Source of the DNA: Arsenophonus sp048493715
GTDB taxonomy: Bacteria; Pseudomonadota; Gammaproteobacteria; Enterobacterales; Enterobacteriaceae
Direction: 5' to 3'
Length of the DNA stretch: 64,000 bases
Assembly: GCA_048493715.1 (NCBI GenBank)
Contig: JBGDCZ010000006.1
Span: forward strand, 1-64,000
The notes under the pieces are model-generated. The model was given only the letters and a program-made list of their open reading frames with translations, did no database searches and was not told the DNA's origin. Below, piece after piece: positions 10,037 to 19,883 of the stretch. Every line of letters starts with the position of its first letter. Position 1 is the first letter of the stretch. The position numbers and the translations under genes were made by a program.

Positions 10037-11066
10037 TATTTTTGCTTATCGAGACCAACACGTTAATAGCCGTGCATGTTATTTACCAGATAAGCCGCAA
10101 ACCGCCTTTTGTTTGGCCAATATTGCTACTAAGCAGCAAAACAATGCCGATTTTTCAGTCGCAATCGATGAAAAATTGACGTTATTACAATCCCTGGTTA
10201 GCGCCGCGCGACCCGCTGAGATCACGATTTACAACCAGCAGCAACTAGAAGAACAGGAAAAGTGGGTTGCTACTGATATTGTCGTATCCACCAATCTCCC
10301 TTGTTACATAACTGAAATAACTTCTTATCCCCGGCAGCCAGGCTATCAATACCATGCCAGTATAAACGATACCAATAAAAAACACTTTCCGACTAACCGG
10401 CTATCGCTGGAAAAATATAGCATAGTCATCGATCCGGCGAAAAACCGGCAAATGGACGCAGAAACTGGACGGTTGATCGTAGCTAAGCCACTAAATAGCG
10501 ACTCACACCACGGAACAGAGCCAAAAACCACGCCTAAACCCTTGTTAGTCAACGATGGTAATGCTTACAAAAGCGTTAGCCGTAATAGTTAAACCAGCCA
10601 ACTTATCGCTAATCGCTCAAGCAACACTAGCCAGTGAACTAAATAACACACCACTAGCAGAACAAGACAACCATTTAGCTATTGCCAGTAACAATCACTT
10701 AGCTAGTAACCATATTGTATATACTGGTGCTATCTGGCCAACCCTGCAAACTCAGACAACAACACAGCAGCAATAGCCGTAAAAACCACAGCCAGCGCTG
10801 CCACATTCACCAATACACCACCTGAAGCTGAACTACGTTATACCTTCACCCAATGGCAAGGCACTCATTACATTGATATTTATAGGATTGCTGATCATCA
10901 TATTCAACTTATGGCATCAAACAGCCAGGTAATGACGATACTTCAGAGTCATTCTAACGAGAGGCCATTGCCACTCTCACTATCCTGGTCTGGCACATCC
11001 TGTATCACACGAATGACATACTCGATAATAATGACCAACCGAGTGATTAATCATCATGAAGGGTAA
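10029..11066 (+). pseudogene. sctP: sctP/invJ-like needle-length regulator remnant
   Basis: SctP (InvJ/SpaN) sets needle or rod length and switches substrate class. The first frame (10029-10592) is open for 187 residues, poorly conserved and Asn/Thr/Gln-rich as in the family. A frame change near 10560 leads to a second stretch ending near 10776. The C-terminal domain (ELRYTFTQWQGTHYIDIYRIADHHIQLMASNSQ) follows in a third frame to TAA at 11064. It overlaps sctO by eight bases and sctQ by eleven. Assignment relies on position between sctO and sctQ plus the C-terminal domain. Confidence 0.78.
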
Positions 11067-11983
11067 ATTAGCACTTAGAACCAGCAGCTATACAGATAAA
11101 AGCACTGCCTTTATCGCATTGTCTACACATTACGCCAGCAAAGAAATCATTACCACCACCCACTGCTTTATATTAATTTTACAACAAAAGCAATTACAGC
11201 TAAACACTTATTTGCCCATTGAGACCGCCATCAGCCGACATTTAACCATGTTAGCACCACTGCCTTGGCTTTCTATCCCTGCTTGCTATCTGATTGCATT
11301 ATTAGAAGAACAACTTTCCACTATCTCAATTGCACAATTGGGAATTTCAAATACAAGTTAGCCAATTCCTTCACCAACAAAAGCCGATTGAGGCGATTAG
11401 AATAGCTAGCTCGTTAGGCGATATATTGATCGTTGATGCTAATGGAACTGCCCCACTAAATGATAATGGCTATCGCAACTTACCATTACAGGTGAGATTT
11501 TCGCTGGGTTATAGCCGAAAAACAGCAGCTTTTCCCACTTTATAAGCGGGTGATATTTTATTACTGCAACAACCGCAAACATATCTTAGCGTAGAAACAT
11601 TACCACTATTTCACTACACCTGGCAACTTCAAGGAAATATTATGTTAGAACAAGCTATTGTCTCTGATCAGGATGATCACACTGCTCTGCTGCCAGCGAC
11701 AAATCCACTACTAGCATTTTTTATTTAAATAAGCTACCACTAACTGTTGATTTTATCTTACAGCAGCAAACTTTTACCTTAGACGCCATCAAAACCTGGC
11801 AACCTGGCAACCTGGCAACCTGGCACGCAATTGAGACTTAATCGTGATGCCCATTGCGCAATAGTGCTAGAAATTAATGGCCAAACTTTTTCCAGAGGTG
11901 AATTGATCCAGATCGGTGAAGAGCTTGCCGTTGAATTACTCACGCTGTTATCTGTAGAGAAGGTTAACCAGCATGACAGATAA
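11056..11983 (+). pseudogene. sctQ: sctQ/spaO-like C-ring protein remnant
   Basis: SctQ (SpaO) forms the cytoplasmic pods of the sorting platform. The N-terminal frame (from ATG 11056) stops after 101 residues. Sequence continues in a second frame (WEFQIQVSQFLHQQKPIEAIRIASSLGDILIVDANG) to TAA near 11543, and in-frame sequence persists to about 11728. The C-terminal SpoA domain (WQPGTQLRLNRDAHCAIVLEINGQTFSRGELIQIGEELAVELL) can be restored only by removing two extra copies of an 8-bp repeat at 11794-11825. The stop is 11981-11983, overlapping sctR. Confidence 0.87.
11794..11825 (+). repeat. Four perfect 8-bp tandem copies inside sctQ
   Basis: The unit ACCTGGCA occurs four times in a row. Two copies give the peptide TWQPGT expected before the SpoA domain. 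The two extra copies add 16 bases and shift the frame. The array is a likely product of slipped-strand mispairing. Confidence 0.92.
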
Positions 11984-12643
11984 TCCTGTTGCTATGATCA
12001 TCCGCTGTCCATTGCCACTTTACTCCCCTTTTTAATTGCAGCAAGCACCTGTTATTTAAAATTTTCCATTGTTTTTGTCATGGTAAGGAAATGCCCTAGA
12101 TGTACAGCAAGTGCCTTCCAATATGCTATTAAATGCGACTGCGCTAATTTTGCGCCCTGTTTATCATGACGCCATTAGCTAAGAATTTTTATCTATATAG
12201 TATTAATTTCCAAACAGAAAACCCCCATGGTTTTGCCGATCCAAACTTACTTGAACAGTTTTTAGATGAAGACTTACAGGATTACCGTCACTATTTACGT
12301 AAGTACGCCGATCCAGAACTGGTTAACTTTTTTGTTGTAGCACAACAACGCGTCCCTCAGCCAGAAAACCAAAGCAATAACCTGACCGAAAATGACGCTG
12401 TTATCCCACTGTTAGCAGCTTATACCCTGAGTGAAATAAAAAGTGCATTTATTATTGGTTTTTATCTTTATTTACCATTTGTTGTCATTGACTTGGTGGT
12501 GTCAAGTATCCTGCTGGCCTTAGGTATGATGATGAGCCCTATCGGTGCCGATTAAACTGATTTTATTTGTCGTGATGGATGGCTGGGCCCTATTATCAAA
12601 AGGGCTTATTTCGCAATATTTAGATTTAATGGCAGTCAAATAA
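11972..12643 (+). pseudogene. sctR: sctR/spaP-like export gate protein remnant
   Basis: SctR is a core membrane subunit of the export gate. The pieces SIATLLPFLIAASTCYLKFSIVFVMVR, then NALDVQQVPSNMLLNATALIL, then YRHYLRKYADPELVNFFVVAQ and AAYTLSEIKSAFIIGFYLYLPFVVIDLVVSSILLALGMMM are all strongly SpaP-like. They lie in three frames, with changes near 12010, 12095 and 12165 and another near 12550. The last part (IKLILFVVMDGWALLSKGLISQYLDLM) ends at 12643. The only long open piece is 12166-12555. Confidence 0.95.
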
Positions 12644-12644
12644 T

Positions 12645-12907
12645 ATGGATATGACTTATATGCGATGAGTAAAGGCCTCTATTTGATCCTAATCCTTTCT
12701 TTACTACCGGTCTTAGTCGCGACCACCATCGCCTTGAACATTGGGCTATTACAAACTGTCACCCAGATCCAAGAGCAAACATTACCCTTTGGTTTAAAAC
12801 TGGTGGCGGTTTTTATCTGCTTATTAATGCAAGCCGGTTGGTTAGCGGAAAAAGTTATCGCTTATGCCACTGAAATGTTCAATTTGGCACTCATCACTGG
12901 GATCTGA
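12645..12907 (+). pseudogene. sctS: sctS/spaQ-like export gate protein, frameshifted at the start
   Basis: SctS is a small two-helix membrane subunit of the export gate. From codon 7 onward the sequence is a full SpaQ: LYLILILSLLPVLVATTIALNIGLLQTVTQIQEQTLPFGLKLVAVFICLLMQAGW. The expected start at 12645, one base after the sctR stop, is out of frame with it. An in-frame ATG at 12665 would give 80 of the usual 86 or so residues. A slightly shortened product is therefore possible, and the lesion is minor compared with its neighbours. Confidence 0.85.
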
Positions 12908-12912
12908 TAGCA

Positions 12913-13678
12913 ATGATGAAACTTTATCTAGCACTACAAGATTCATTGCTCAATTATTTATTGATTTTTGCCCGTCTGGCTCCACTATTTTTTATGCTGT
13001 TTTTTTAACTGAGCGCGTATTAACCAATCTATCCTTAAAAGGTATCACCATTTTATTACTTACCCTCTGTTTAGCACCGTTGATCGTCATACCGCCATGG
13101 CAATCCACCAGCCAATTCATTGCCTTATCGGCTGTTGAACTATTTATTGGTTTAACTATGGTATCCTGATGACTACGCCTTTTTGGCTAGCCTCAGCGAT
13201 CGGTGAATTTATCGATAAACAAAGGGGAGCTAGTATTGGTGATATGCTTGATCCGGCAACCGGTTCCGAATCCTCTTCACTTGCTTCATTAATTAATCTA
13301 TTTTGCGTTGCTTGGTTTCTCAATCAAGACGGCATGACCAAATTTGTCGCTACCATAACTGAAAGTTACCAATAACTACCTATTGGCTAGCCAATTGCCG
13401 ATGTTGATCTAGTTGCATTAGGAAAATGGTTAACCCGTTTCATTTTGCTGGCCATAACCTTATCCACACCGATATTAATCGCCCTCTTTATTCTAGAAAT
13501 TGGATTAGGAGTTTATTCATTATTTTGTCCGCAATTAAACGCATTTTCATTATCGTTAGCGGCTAAAAGTAGCGTGGCTTTTAGTCTGCTATTTATTCTA
13601 TTCAATACCACATTACCACAAACACTTATCACGGTGATCCGGTCGTCAATTTCATCAATTATAACCGTGGGCAACTGA
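12913..13678 (+). pseudogene. sctT: sctT/spaR-like export gate protein remnant
   Basis: SctT is a multi-helix export gate membrane protein. From ATG 12913 the frame reads MMKLYLALQDSLLNYLLIFARLAPLFFMLFF and then stops after a run of seven T. The next frame continues LTERVLTNLSLKGITILLLTLCLAPL. A stop at 13169 precedes TPFWLASAIGEFIDKQRGASIGDMLDPATGSESSSLASL. TAA at 13373 is followed by the C-terminal helices (13445-13678). The end overlaps the sctU start as TGATG. All parts are recognisably SpaR. Confidence 0.94.
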
Positions 13679-14752
13679 TGGCAGAAAAAACCGAAAAACC
13701 AACCGCCAAAAAATTACGCAATTCAGCTAAAAAAGGCCAATCGTTGAAAAGCAAAGATCTGGTTTCCGGCTGTGGCTATTTTGCTGGCATCTGTGTGTTA
13801 GCGTTTCACCTAGAATTTAGCCAATTCATTTATTTTTATCAGCATATTTTATTAAATCCCCAGCACATTAATCCACCAAGTTTTATAAAAGCGTTAATAT
13901 CGTTATTCTTATCAATTGTGCTGCTGCCGGTGATATTCATCAGTGCATCAGCGGCCATTATTCCATCGTTGCTCCAAACAAAATTTATCCTGGCAACCGA
14001 AGCTATCAAGCTGGATTTTAAAAAACTGGATATCGTGCAAGGTATCAAACGACTGGTGGATAAACGGGCGCTTAAAAACCTGCTCAAGGCATTACTATTT
14101 TTAGCTATCTTTATCAGCTGCTGTTATTTTTTTATTCAATCATATCAATTGACACTATTATTCTATTCAGCCAACGAAAAACGATTTGGCACATTATTTG
14201 ACTGGCGTATTTTAACGCTGAAATTTATCTTATTTTTTCTACTATTCTACTATTTTCACTACTCATTCTATTTTTCGATGCTCTGTGTGAATATTTTCTT
14301 CATCACAGCGAGATGAAAATGGAAAAATATGAAGTAAAACGTAAACATAAGAAAATGAAGGAAACCCAGAAATAAAATCAGTTCGCCGCTATGCTAATCA
14401 AGAACTGCTTAATGCAGAAACCAAACAAGCGATAGCACAATCATCCATGATATTAGCCAACCCGCCCCATATTGCCGTTGGTATTTATTTTGAGCCAGAT
14501 AACAGCATATTACCGCTAGTGGCGGTTCGCATGGCCAACCAATATGCACTGGCACAAGCCTATGCCAAAGAGATCGGCATTCCAATTGTGCGTAACATCA
14601 AACTGGCGCGTCAAATTTATCACCGCTACCGATTGTACGAAACAGTGGTCAAACAAGACTTACTTGATGTGATTGATATTTTTATCTGGTTAAAACAGGT
14701 CGAAATGGCCGCAATAGGTGAAAATTCACCAATAGCGACTGCTAGCAACTAG
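13678..14752 (+). pseudogene. sctU: sctU/spaS-like autocleaving substrate-switch protein remnant
   Basis: SctU is the switch protein whose cytoplasmic domain self-cleaves at NPTH. The membrane half (13678-14316) starts MAEKTEKPTAKKLRNSAKKGQSLKSKDL and has four helices. A frame change near 14285 gives the conserved linker EYFLHHSEMKMEKYEVKRKHKKMKET. Another near 14370 gives the cytoplasmic domain ending at 14752. At the cleavage site the codons read NPPH instead of NPTH, a further sign of lost function. The start overlaps the sctT stop. Confidence 0.95.
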
Positions 14753-14846
14753 TAGAATACTTAACATGTTCATTAACTTGGCGGATTTTTGCAAGTTAAA
14801 CCGGTTAAATTCATTTACTCTGTCATAAATAAAGCGAGAAGATGCT

Positions 14847-15346
14847 ATGGAACAGCACTCCCCCCCCTTACCAAAACGATAATACCAGCGAGGCTAAACT
14901 GGATTAGTATACTGACCTTGTGATAAAAGCTTTACAGCAAGGTGCCAGTCTAAAGGATTTAGAAGGAGTACCTGATGAACTGATGAATGGTGCTTACCGC
15001 TTTGCCTATGACTTTTATCAGCAGGGTAAACTAGAAGAGGCGGAAACCTTTTTTCGTTTTCTCTGTTTATATGATTTCAATAATTGCAATTACATTATGG
15101 GGCTGGCGGCTGTTAAGCAGCTACAAAGGCAGTATGAAAAGGCTCTTGATCTCTACGCGCTGGCTTATGTACACGGTGATAATGACTACCACCCGATGTT
15201 CTACGGTGCAATGTAATCTGATCATCGGTGAAAAAGAGAAAGCCAAACACTATTTTCACAAAGTCTATCAACATACCAGCGACCAAGAATTGAAGCATAG
15301 AGCCCATGCTTATCTTGAACTTTTACATCCTCTTAAACAACGCTAA
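14847..15346 (+). pseudogene. sicA: sicA/ipgC-like translocator chaperone remnant
   Basis: SicA is a tetratricopeptide class II chaperone for the translocators and a co-activator with InvF. The sequence ALQQGASLKDLEGVPDELMNGAYRFAYDFYQQGKLEEAETFFRFLCLYDFNNCNYIMGLAAVKQLQRQYEKALDLYALAY is a very close match. The ATG at 14847 leads into a run of eight C followed by a TAA. TAG follows near 14905, and a frame change near 15200 moves the last 45 residues into another frame. It sits between sctU and sctE, as in SPI-1. Confidence 0.94.
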
Positions 15347-15363
15347 CTAAGGGTACCCCACAA

Positions 15364-17474
15364 ATGGCAGAGATTGACGGATTAACAGCCAAGCAACACC
15401 ATCATTTCACTATCGAAAATCGACATCCAATAGCTGATAATAATCTGGCCAACCAAGTGCTAACATTAGCAAACAATGTCATTCATCATGTCAATATTGT
15501 GCTTGAAAATGAACAACAAAAAAGTACCAAAAAACGGCATAATAGTGATGATATTCCGCAAATTAAAGCGCCAAAAGTGAATAACTCATCAATGTTAAAT
15601 AATGATGCTCAGTTATTGTTATTGATGAAGTAATATCAATAACTAATCGTTAAAAACCGTATTCAAAATCTGCGCGAGAAAATCTTGCTCAATGGAAAAT
15701 TCGGCACAATTGAATAACAAGATCCAACAAGCTAAAAAAATCGAACAAATATATTAGCAAATTACAGAAAAACTCAGCCAGCATCGAGATGATTTTATCG
15801 ACAGCGGGTTGTGTGTCGCTGAAGGGTTACATGAACAAACCGAAGCTAATGCCAATGCGCTGGCAAAGCTGTTTGAAAACCAGGGACTGAACGACAAGTT
15901 TAGGCAAGCTGTGGCCGGCAAAAATCGGCTCACTAATCGGCAAAAGATGGCCAAGCTATTAGCAGAAGAGTATCCATGGCTTAAGTTAGATTTAACAACT
16001 AGTCAGCTGACAATTGATGATCTCAACCAAAAAACTCGCCCTCCAGCAATTTTGTCAGGGTATTGAACGTTATCGACTGAAACCTATTTTTAGCGATAGC
16101 ACTAGTCAACGGCTAAAAAATGGTGCGATAATGGGGTGGTCGAAACAGAATGGTATGACGCTGTTCGTTATTTGATGAATTATGACCAGCGAACACTAAG
16201 ATCTATTGCTTAGGCCCAGGGCGCTTATAAAAATCTGGTGCGTGATACCGAACAGCAGAGTGAACGGCTAGCTAACCTCAAAAATGACACTGACATCACT
16301 AACCAACTTAATACCGCAGAAAAAAGCCTGTTCAGCCTAAAACTAGCCAGCTTTAAAACCATAATTGAACTGGAATTACAGCAGTGGCAAGGTAGCGCTA
16401 AACTCACTTACCTGATGGCGAAAATGCGTGAACTACTTGGCTCACTGACACTGGAAAGCATGAATAGTCAACGACAAATTTTTAAAGAAATGCAGCAAAC
16501 ACTAGCTATCAACGCAGAAAAACGAGCCCAGGATATTGATGAAAAAATCTGTAAAACCGAAGAAGCCCGTAAATGGATGGCGATTGGCAGCCAAATTTTT
16601 TCCTGGTTAATTGCTGCAGTTGGTGTGGTCGCTGCCGTCTTTACCGGTGGTGCCAGCCTGGCTTTAGCTGCAGTCGGAATGACCTTACTTGCCGCTGCCA
16701 CCATCAGCCAGGCGGCTTGTGCTGGTGGCAGCTCCTTTATGAATAATAAAGCATTAGAGCCAGTAGGTCAATTGATGATGAAAATGGCAGAGGAGATCTC
16801 CAACTTCCTGTGTCAGGTTGCTATTACTGAGGCTAAATTACGTGGTGCATCAGAAAGTGAAATCGCAATTGAAAAAACAGGCCAAGGAAATAACCGATAT
16901 TGTTGCCACCATTGTTAGTTGCGGTAACACTCGTTGCCACTGCCATTAGCGCGGCCAAATTAGCCAGTGTTACCGGTAAAATGATCGGTAAAATCATTGG
17001 TGACAAACTTAAACGCGCCTTAAATCACTTACTGGAGAAAATAATCCATTAGCCAATTTAACACGGATCGTAGGCAAAGACACCAGCAGAGTGATCACTA
17101 TCGCTATCAAACAAGCACTCAATAACTTGCTGGAAAAACCATTAATAATGCATTAATCACTAACCTGAAAAATAAATTAGCCCAACATGTCAGTGCAGCA
17201 ACGGTACGAAAAAACTTAATCGCGTTTTCCGTTACCAATGCCGGCTTAAACCTGCATGCCGCTAATCTAGAAACCGATGTTATTAAACGATTGGCGATTT
17301 AACTGTTATTAACCAAATTATGGTGCTACTGGATAAACTGCTTAAGCAGGTGATCGATAACTTTGCCAGGGAGATGGAAACGGTCAGCGAGTTAATGCGC
17401 AAAATTAGCAAAATGGGCAGCCAAAGCCTGCATACCATAAATACATTACTAATAATCTCAATACCATGGCTTAA
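15364..17474 (+). pseudogene. sctE: sctE/sipB-like major translocator remnant
   Basis: SctE (SipB/IpaB) inserts in host membranes to form the translocation pore. The N-terminal 89 residues are open, and stops follow near 15630. Pieces in other frames (LHEQTEANANALAKLFENQGLND) lead to the largest fragment, 16238-16918. That fragment has coiled coil and the hydrophobic hairpin WLIAAVGVVAAVFTGGASLALAAVGMTLLAAATISQA, typical of the family. C-terminal segments (ISAAKLASVTGKMIGKIIGDKLKRALNHLLEK, then LKNKLAQHVSAATVRKNLIAFSVTNAGLNLHAANL) are split by further frame changes. Extent is about 700 codons, somewhat longer than SipB. Confidence 0.92.
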
Positions 17475-17486
17475 AAGGACATTATC

Positions 17487-18317
17487 ATGGAAATAGTATT
17501 CAACTCAGCTAGTAAACAGCTTGTGCCGGTAACTGCGGAACATGATGCAAAAACTACTCTAGTAGCTAACCAAGCAATTGAGAATGAGTTATCGCAATTA
17601 TTTATTAGCCAAGCAGCACAAAAACAGCTTGCAAAAACCACAACAGAACAGCAGCAAGCCCATTTACCATTGCTCACGCCACCAACGGTAGAAAAAGATG
17701 CTGCAACTGTAATCGATCGTTTAGCAAAATTACTGCCTACTGTGATGAATTTATTAGGTGTTAGTGATGTGAAATTACTCGCGTTGCTTAACAAAATATC
17801 GGAAACATTAAGAGAACTTAATGCCAAAAGCCGGATAAGCGGAGACCAGCTAAAAATCACCACATTGCAATCCAGCGAAAAAGTTAAAGACAATAAGTAC
17901 GCCGAAGCCGGCTCACTATTAACAAGTGCCATTTCAGGTAGCACCTTAAGTATGGGGATGACAATCTCAGGTGCAGGCATCAGTTTTAAAGGGCTTCAGC
18001 AAACTACTCTCAACAATATAAGCTGCCCACAAAATACCACTCTAATAACCGGAAATGCCATCAGCAACCTGGCAAATCTAACCAGTCAAATGATTCAACA
18101 ACCCTTAGCTTCCGGCCAGATTAAAGAACAGGGTAATCAGCGGATACTAGAAACTCAGCAGCAAATTAACCATGCTACGGGAGAAACTCATCAGCGGGAA
18201 GAAAATATCAACGAAGAGGTAAAAAACAAAATGATCCAAATTCTTAATAAAATGATCGAATATAGCCAACAAACCGTATCACTATTTCAGGCAATATTCG
18301 AGCTTAATATTATCTAG
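17487..18317 (+). CDS. sctB: SctB/SipC-like minor translocator
   Basis: The 276-residue open frame lies in the sipC/ipaC position between sctE and the tip-protein gene. It has a good AAGGA ribosome site. A weakly hydrophobic Gly/Ser-rich segment at residues 142-168 could be the membrane-inserting part. Gln/Asn-rich helical stretches flank it, and the C-terminus is amphipathic (QILNKMIEYSQQTVSLFQAIFELN). In SPI-1 type systems this protein completes the host-membrane pore. Sequence similarity to SipC or IpaC is weak by eye and the protein is shorter (276 against 360-410), so position is the main argument. It is the longest undamaged single-gene frame in the locus, but it lacks a working secretion machine. 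Confidence 0.7.
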   Translation: MEIVFNSASKQLVPVTAEHDAKTTLVANQAIENELSQLFISQAAQKQLAKTTTEQQQAHLPLLTPPTVEKDAATVIDRLAKLLPTVMNLLGVSDVKLLALLNKISETLRELNAKSRISGDQLKITTLQSSEKVKDNKYAEAGSLLTSAISGSTLSMGMTISGAGISFKGLQQTTLNNISCPQNTTLITGNAISNLANLTSQMIQQPLASGQIKEQGNQRILETQQQINHATGETHQREENINEEVKNKMIQILNKMIEYSQQTVSLFQAIFELNII

Positions 18318-18364
18318 GCTGGCTGATAACTTCCGTTTAAACAAAAAAGCAGGTAATATTTTTT

Positions 18365-18670
18365 ATGTCACAATGTTTAGTTCCCTATATTCAGCAAATG
18401 CTTCCACCAGAACTGGAAATTTTACTCACCAAAGCAATAGAAGATAAATTAATGGTAACTGATATAGACAATACTATTTATCAGGATGAATTGCGAAATC
18501 GGCGAGAAGCTTATCTGTCAGCGATACAAAATGCGCTACACAATAAGGAATTTACGGCGCTTAAGCGACTACTGTCTGATGATAATCCTCCCCCCATCAA
18601 GCGAAGCTACGATAAGTTGCGCAATCAATTACTGTTAGCACTACAACAAATAAAACAACTACCAAAGTAA
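18365..18670 (+). CDS. Unidentified 101-residue protein within the translocator group
   Basis: I do not recognise this product. It is predicted to be helical, soluble and charged, with no signal peptide or membrane helix. It begins MSQCLVPYIQQMLPPELEILL and ends LLLALQQIKQLPK. It lies between sctB and the tip-protein gene, in the same direction, where SPI-1 has no gene. An AGG sequence sits 12-14 bases before the ATG. The location suggests a chaperone or accessory factor of the secretion system. The intact frame in a decayed neighbourhood may be chance. Confidence 0.55.
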   Translation: MSQCLVPYIQQMLPPELEILLTKAIEDKLMVTDIDNTIYQDELRNRREAYLSAIQNALHNKEFTALKRLLSDDNPPPIKRSYDKLRNQLLLALQQIKQLPK

Positions 18671-18809
18671 CTTGCTGAAGTTGGCTTGTCTTTTCGGCAC
18701 CTTCAGTAAGGCTAAAGCCAACGTTATAAATAACTATCTTGATGTTTTTAAAATAGTAAAATTTTATGCTATAGACGACATCTAATAACCAACCACCATC
18801 TATAATAAA

Positions 18810-19666
18810 ATGCTCACCAGCGAGATAAAAGCAAATAACAATTTATCATCACCGATTATTCAACAACAGCCATATATTGAACAAGGGTATAATTCCCTGA
18901 TTAAACTATTCGATGATATTAGTTGTACCATTGAGCACGCTCAACATGAGTACCTTGATTATTTTCACGATAGTTTAAAAAAAGGGATGGAAAAATACCA
19001 TAAAATTAGTGGCGTACTGTCAGAACTTAGTAACTATGTTGAAGAAAGCGACAAAGACAATTTTATTAAGTTAAAGCAACAAAAATTGCTACAGGATTTA
19101 CAAAACTTGCGTGATGAACTCACTCATGAGTCAGCTAGTTTAGCTTATCAAAAAAATTTTTATTTTTAAAAGTCGACGATCGTTACTATAGATTCGAATA
19201 CCACACTGACGGTTCGCACCATATAACTAGTCCTGCTTATACCAAAGAACAGATGATAGCAATGTGGCAAGGCTACATTGAATTTGTTAAACAACAAAAG
19301 ACAACCGGTCTGGAATTGGATATACAAGACCAACAAATAATACCGGGCACAGCGATCGAAAATTCCGTGTCTGAGTTGATTATTAAAATTGACATCAAAC
19401 TATTAGATCGGGTTATTGAGGTAGTGAAAAATCTGCAACCATCAGTCGAAGATAAGCTTGAAATTTCTTAGGCACGTTTTAATCTGCTCAACTCTGCCAT
19501 TGATAACTCTAAAAAAGATTATCAAGCCATGCTAGATGAGATGTCTCAACGCTATAACACCACTAATGCCAATTATGATAACTTTGTTAAAAATTTAAGC
19601 AGTATCATCAATTCCATGCAAGATAGCGCCAAAAGTTTTTACGTTAATCCGTGGTTGTTTAAATAA
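18810..19666 (+). pseudogene. sctA: sctA/sipD-like needle-tip protein remnant
   Basis: SctA (SipD/IpaD) caps the needle and senses the host membrane. The N-terminal 119 residues form the helical hairpin (YNSLIKLFDDISCTIEHAQHEYLDYFHDSLKKGMEKYHKISGVLSELSNYV). A frame change near 19165 and another near 19250 separate the central domain. TAG at 19469-19471 interrupts before the C-terminal helix (LNSAIDNSKKDYQAMLDEMSQRYNTTNANYDNFVKNLSSIINSMQDSAKSF), which is diagnostic for the SipD family. It is the last recognisable gene of the locus. No effector gene was seen beyond it. Confidence 0.92.
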
Positions 19667-19883
19667 TTAAAGAATAGCGTGTTATGACTACTTTCTTTAT
19701 CCAATTAATTTTAAATCATTCATTAGCCCACTCTTTGTGCTACTAATAACATATTTGATAATACTTTTTTCCATTATATTTATATATCTTTCTATAATTG
19801 GTGTGAAATGTTACCTAAAAAGTTCAGTGTCAATAATATAAAATATTTTTATTCAGGTGCCTGATCAAAGCTTTAATGCATAA

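Noticed and set aside
17471..17980. 169-codon reverse frame opposite sctB
   Set aside because: The forward frame has the ribosome site and the operon position. The reverse frame is low-complexity Ser/Leu and has no family resemblance.
1931..19666. A novel secretion or defence system
   Set aside because: Every recognised part maps to known SPI-1 type components in standard order. The only non-standard items are the 101-residue frame and the deletion fusion.
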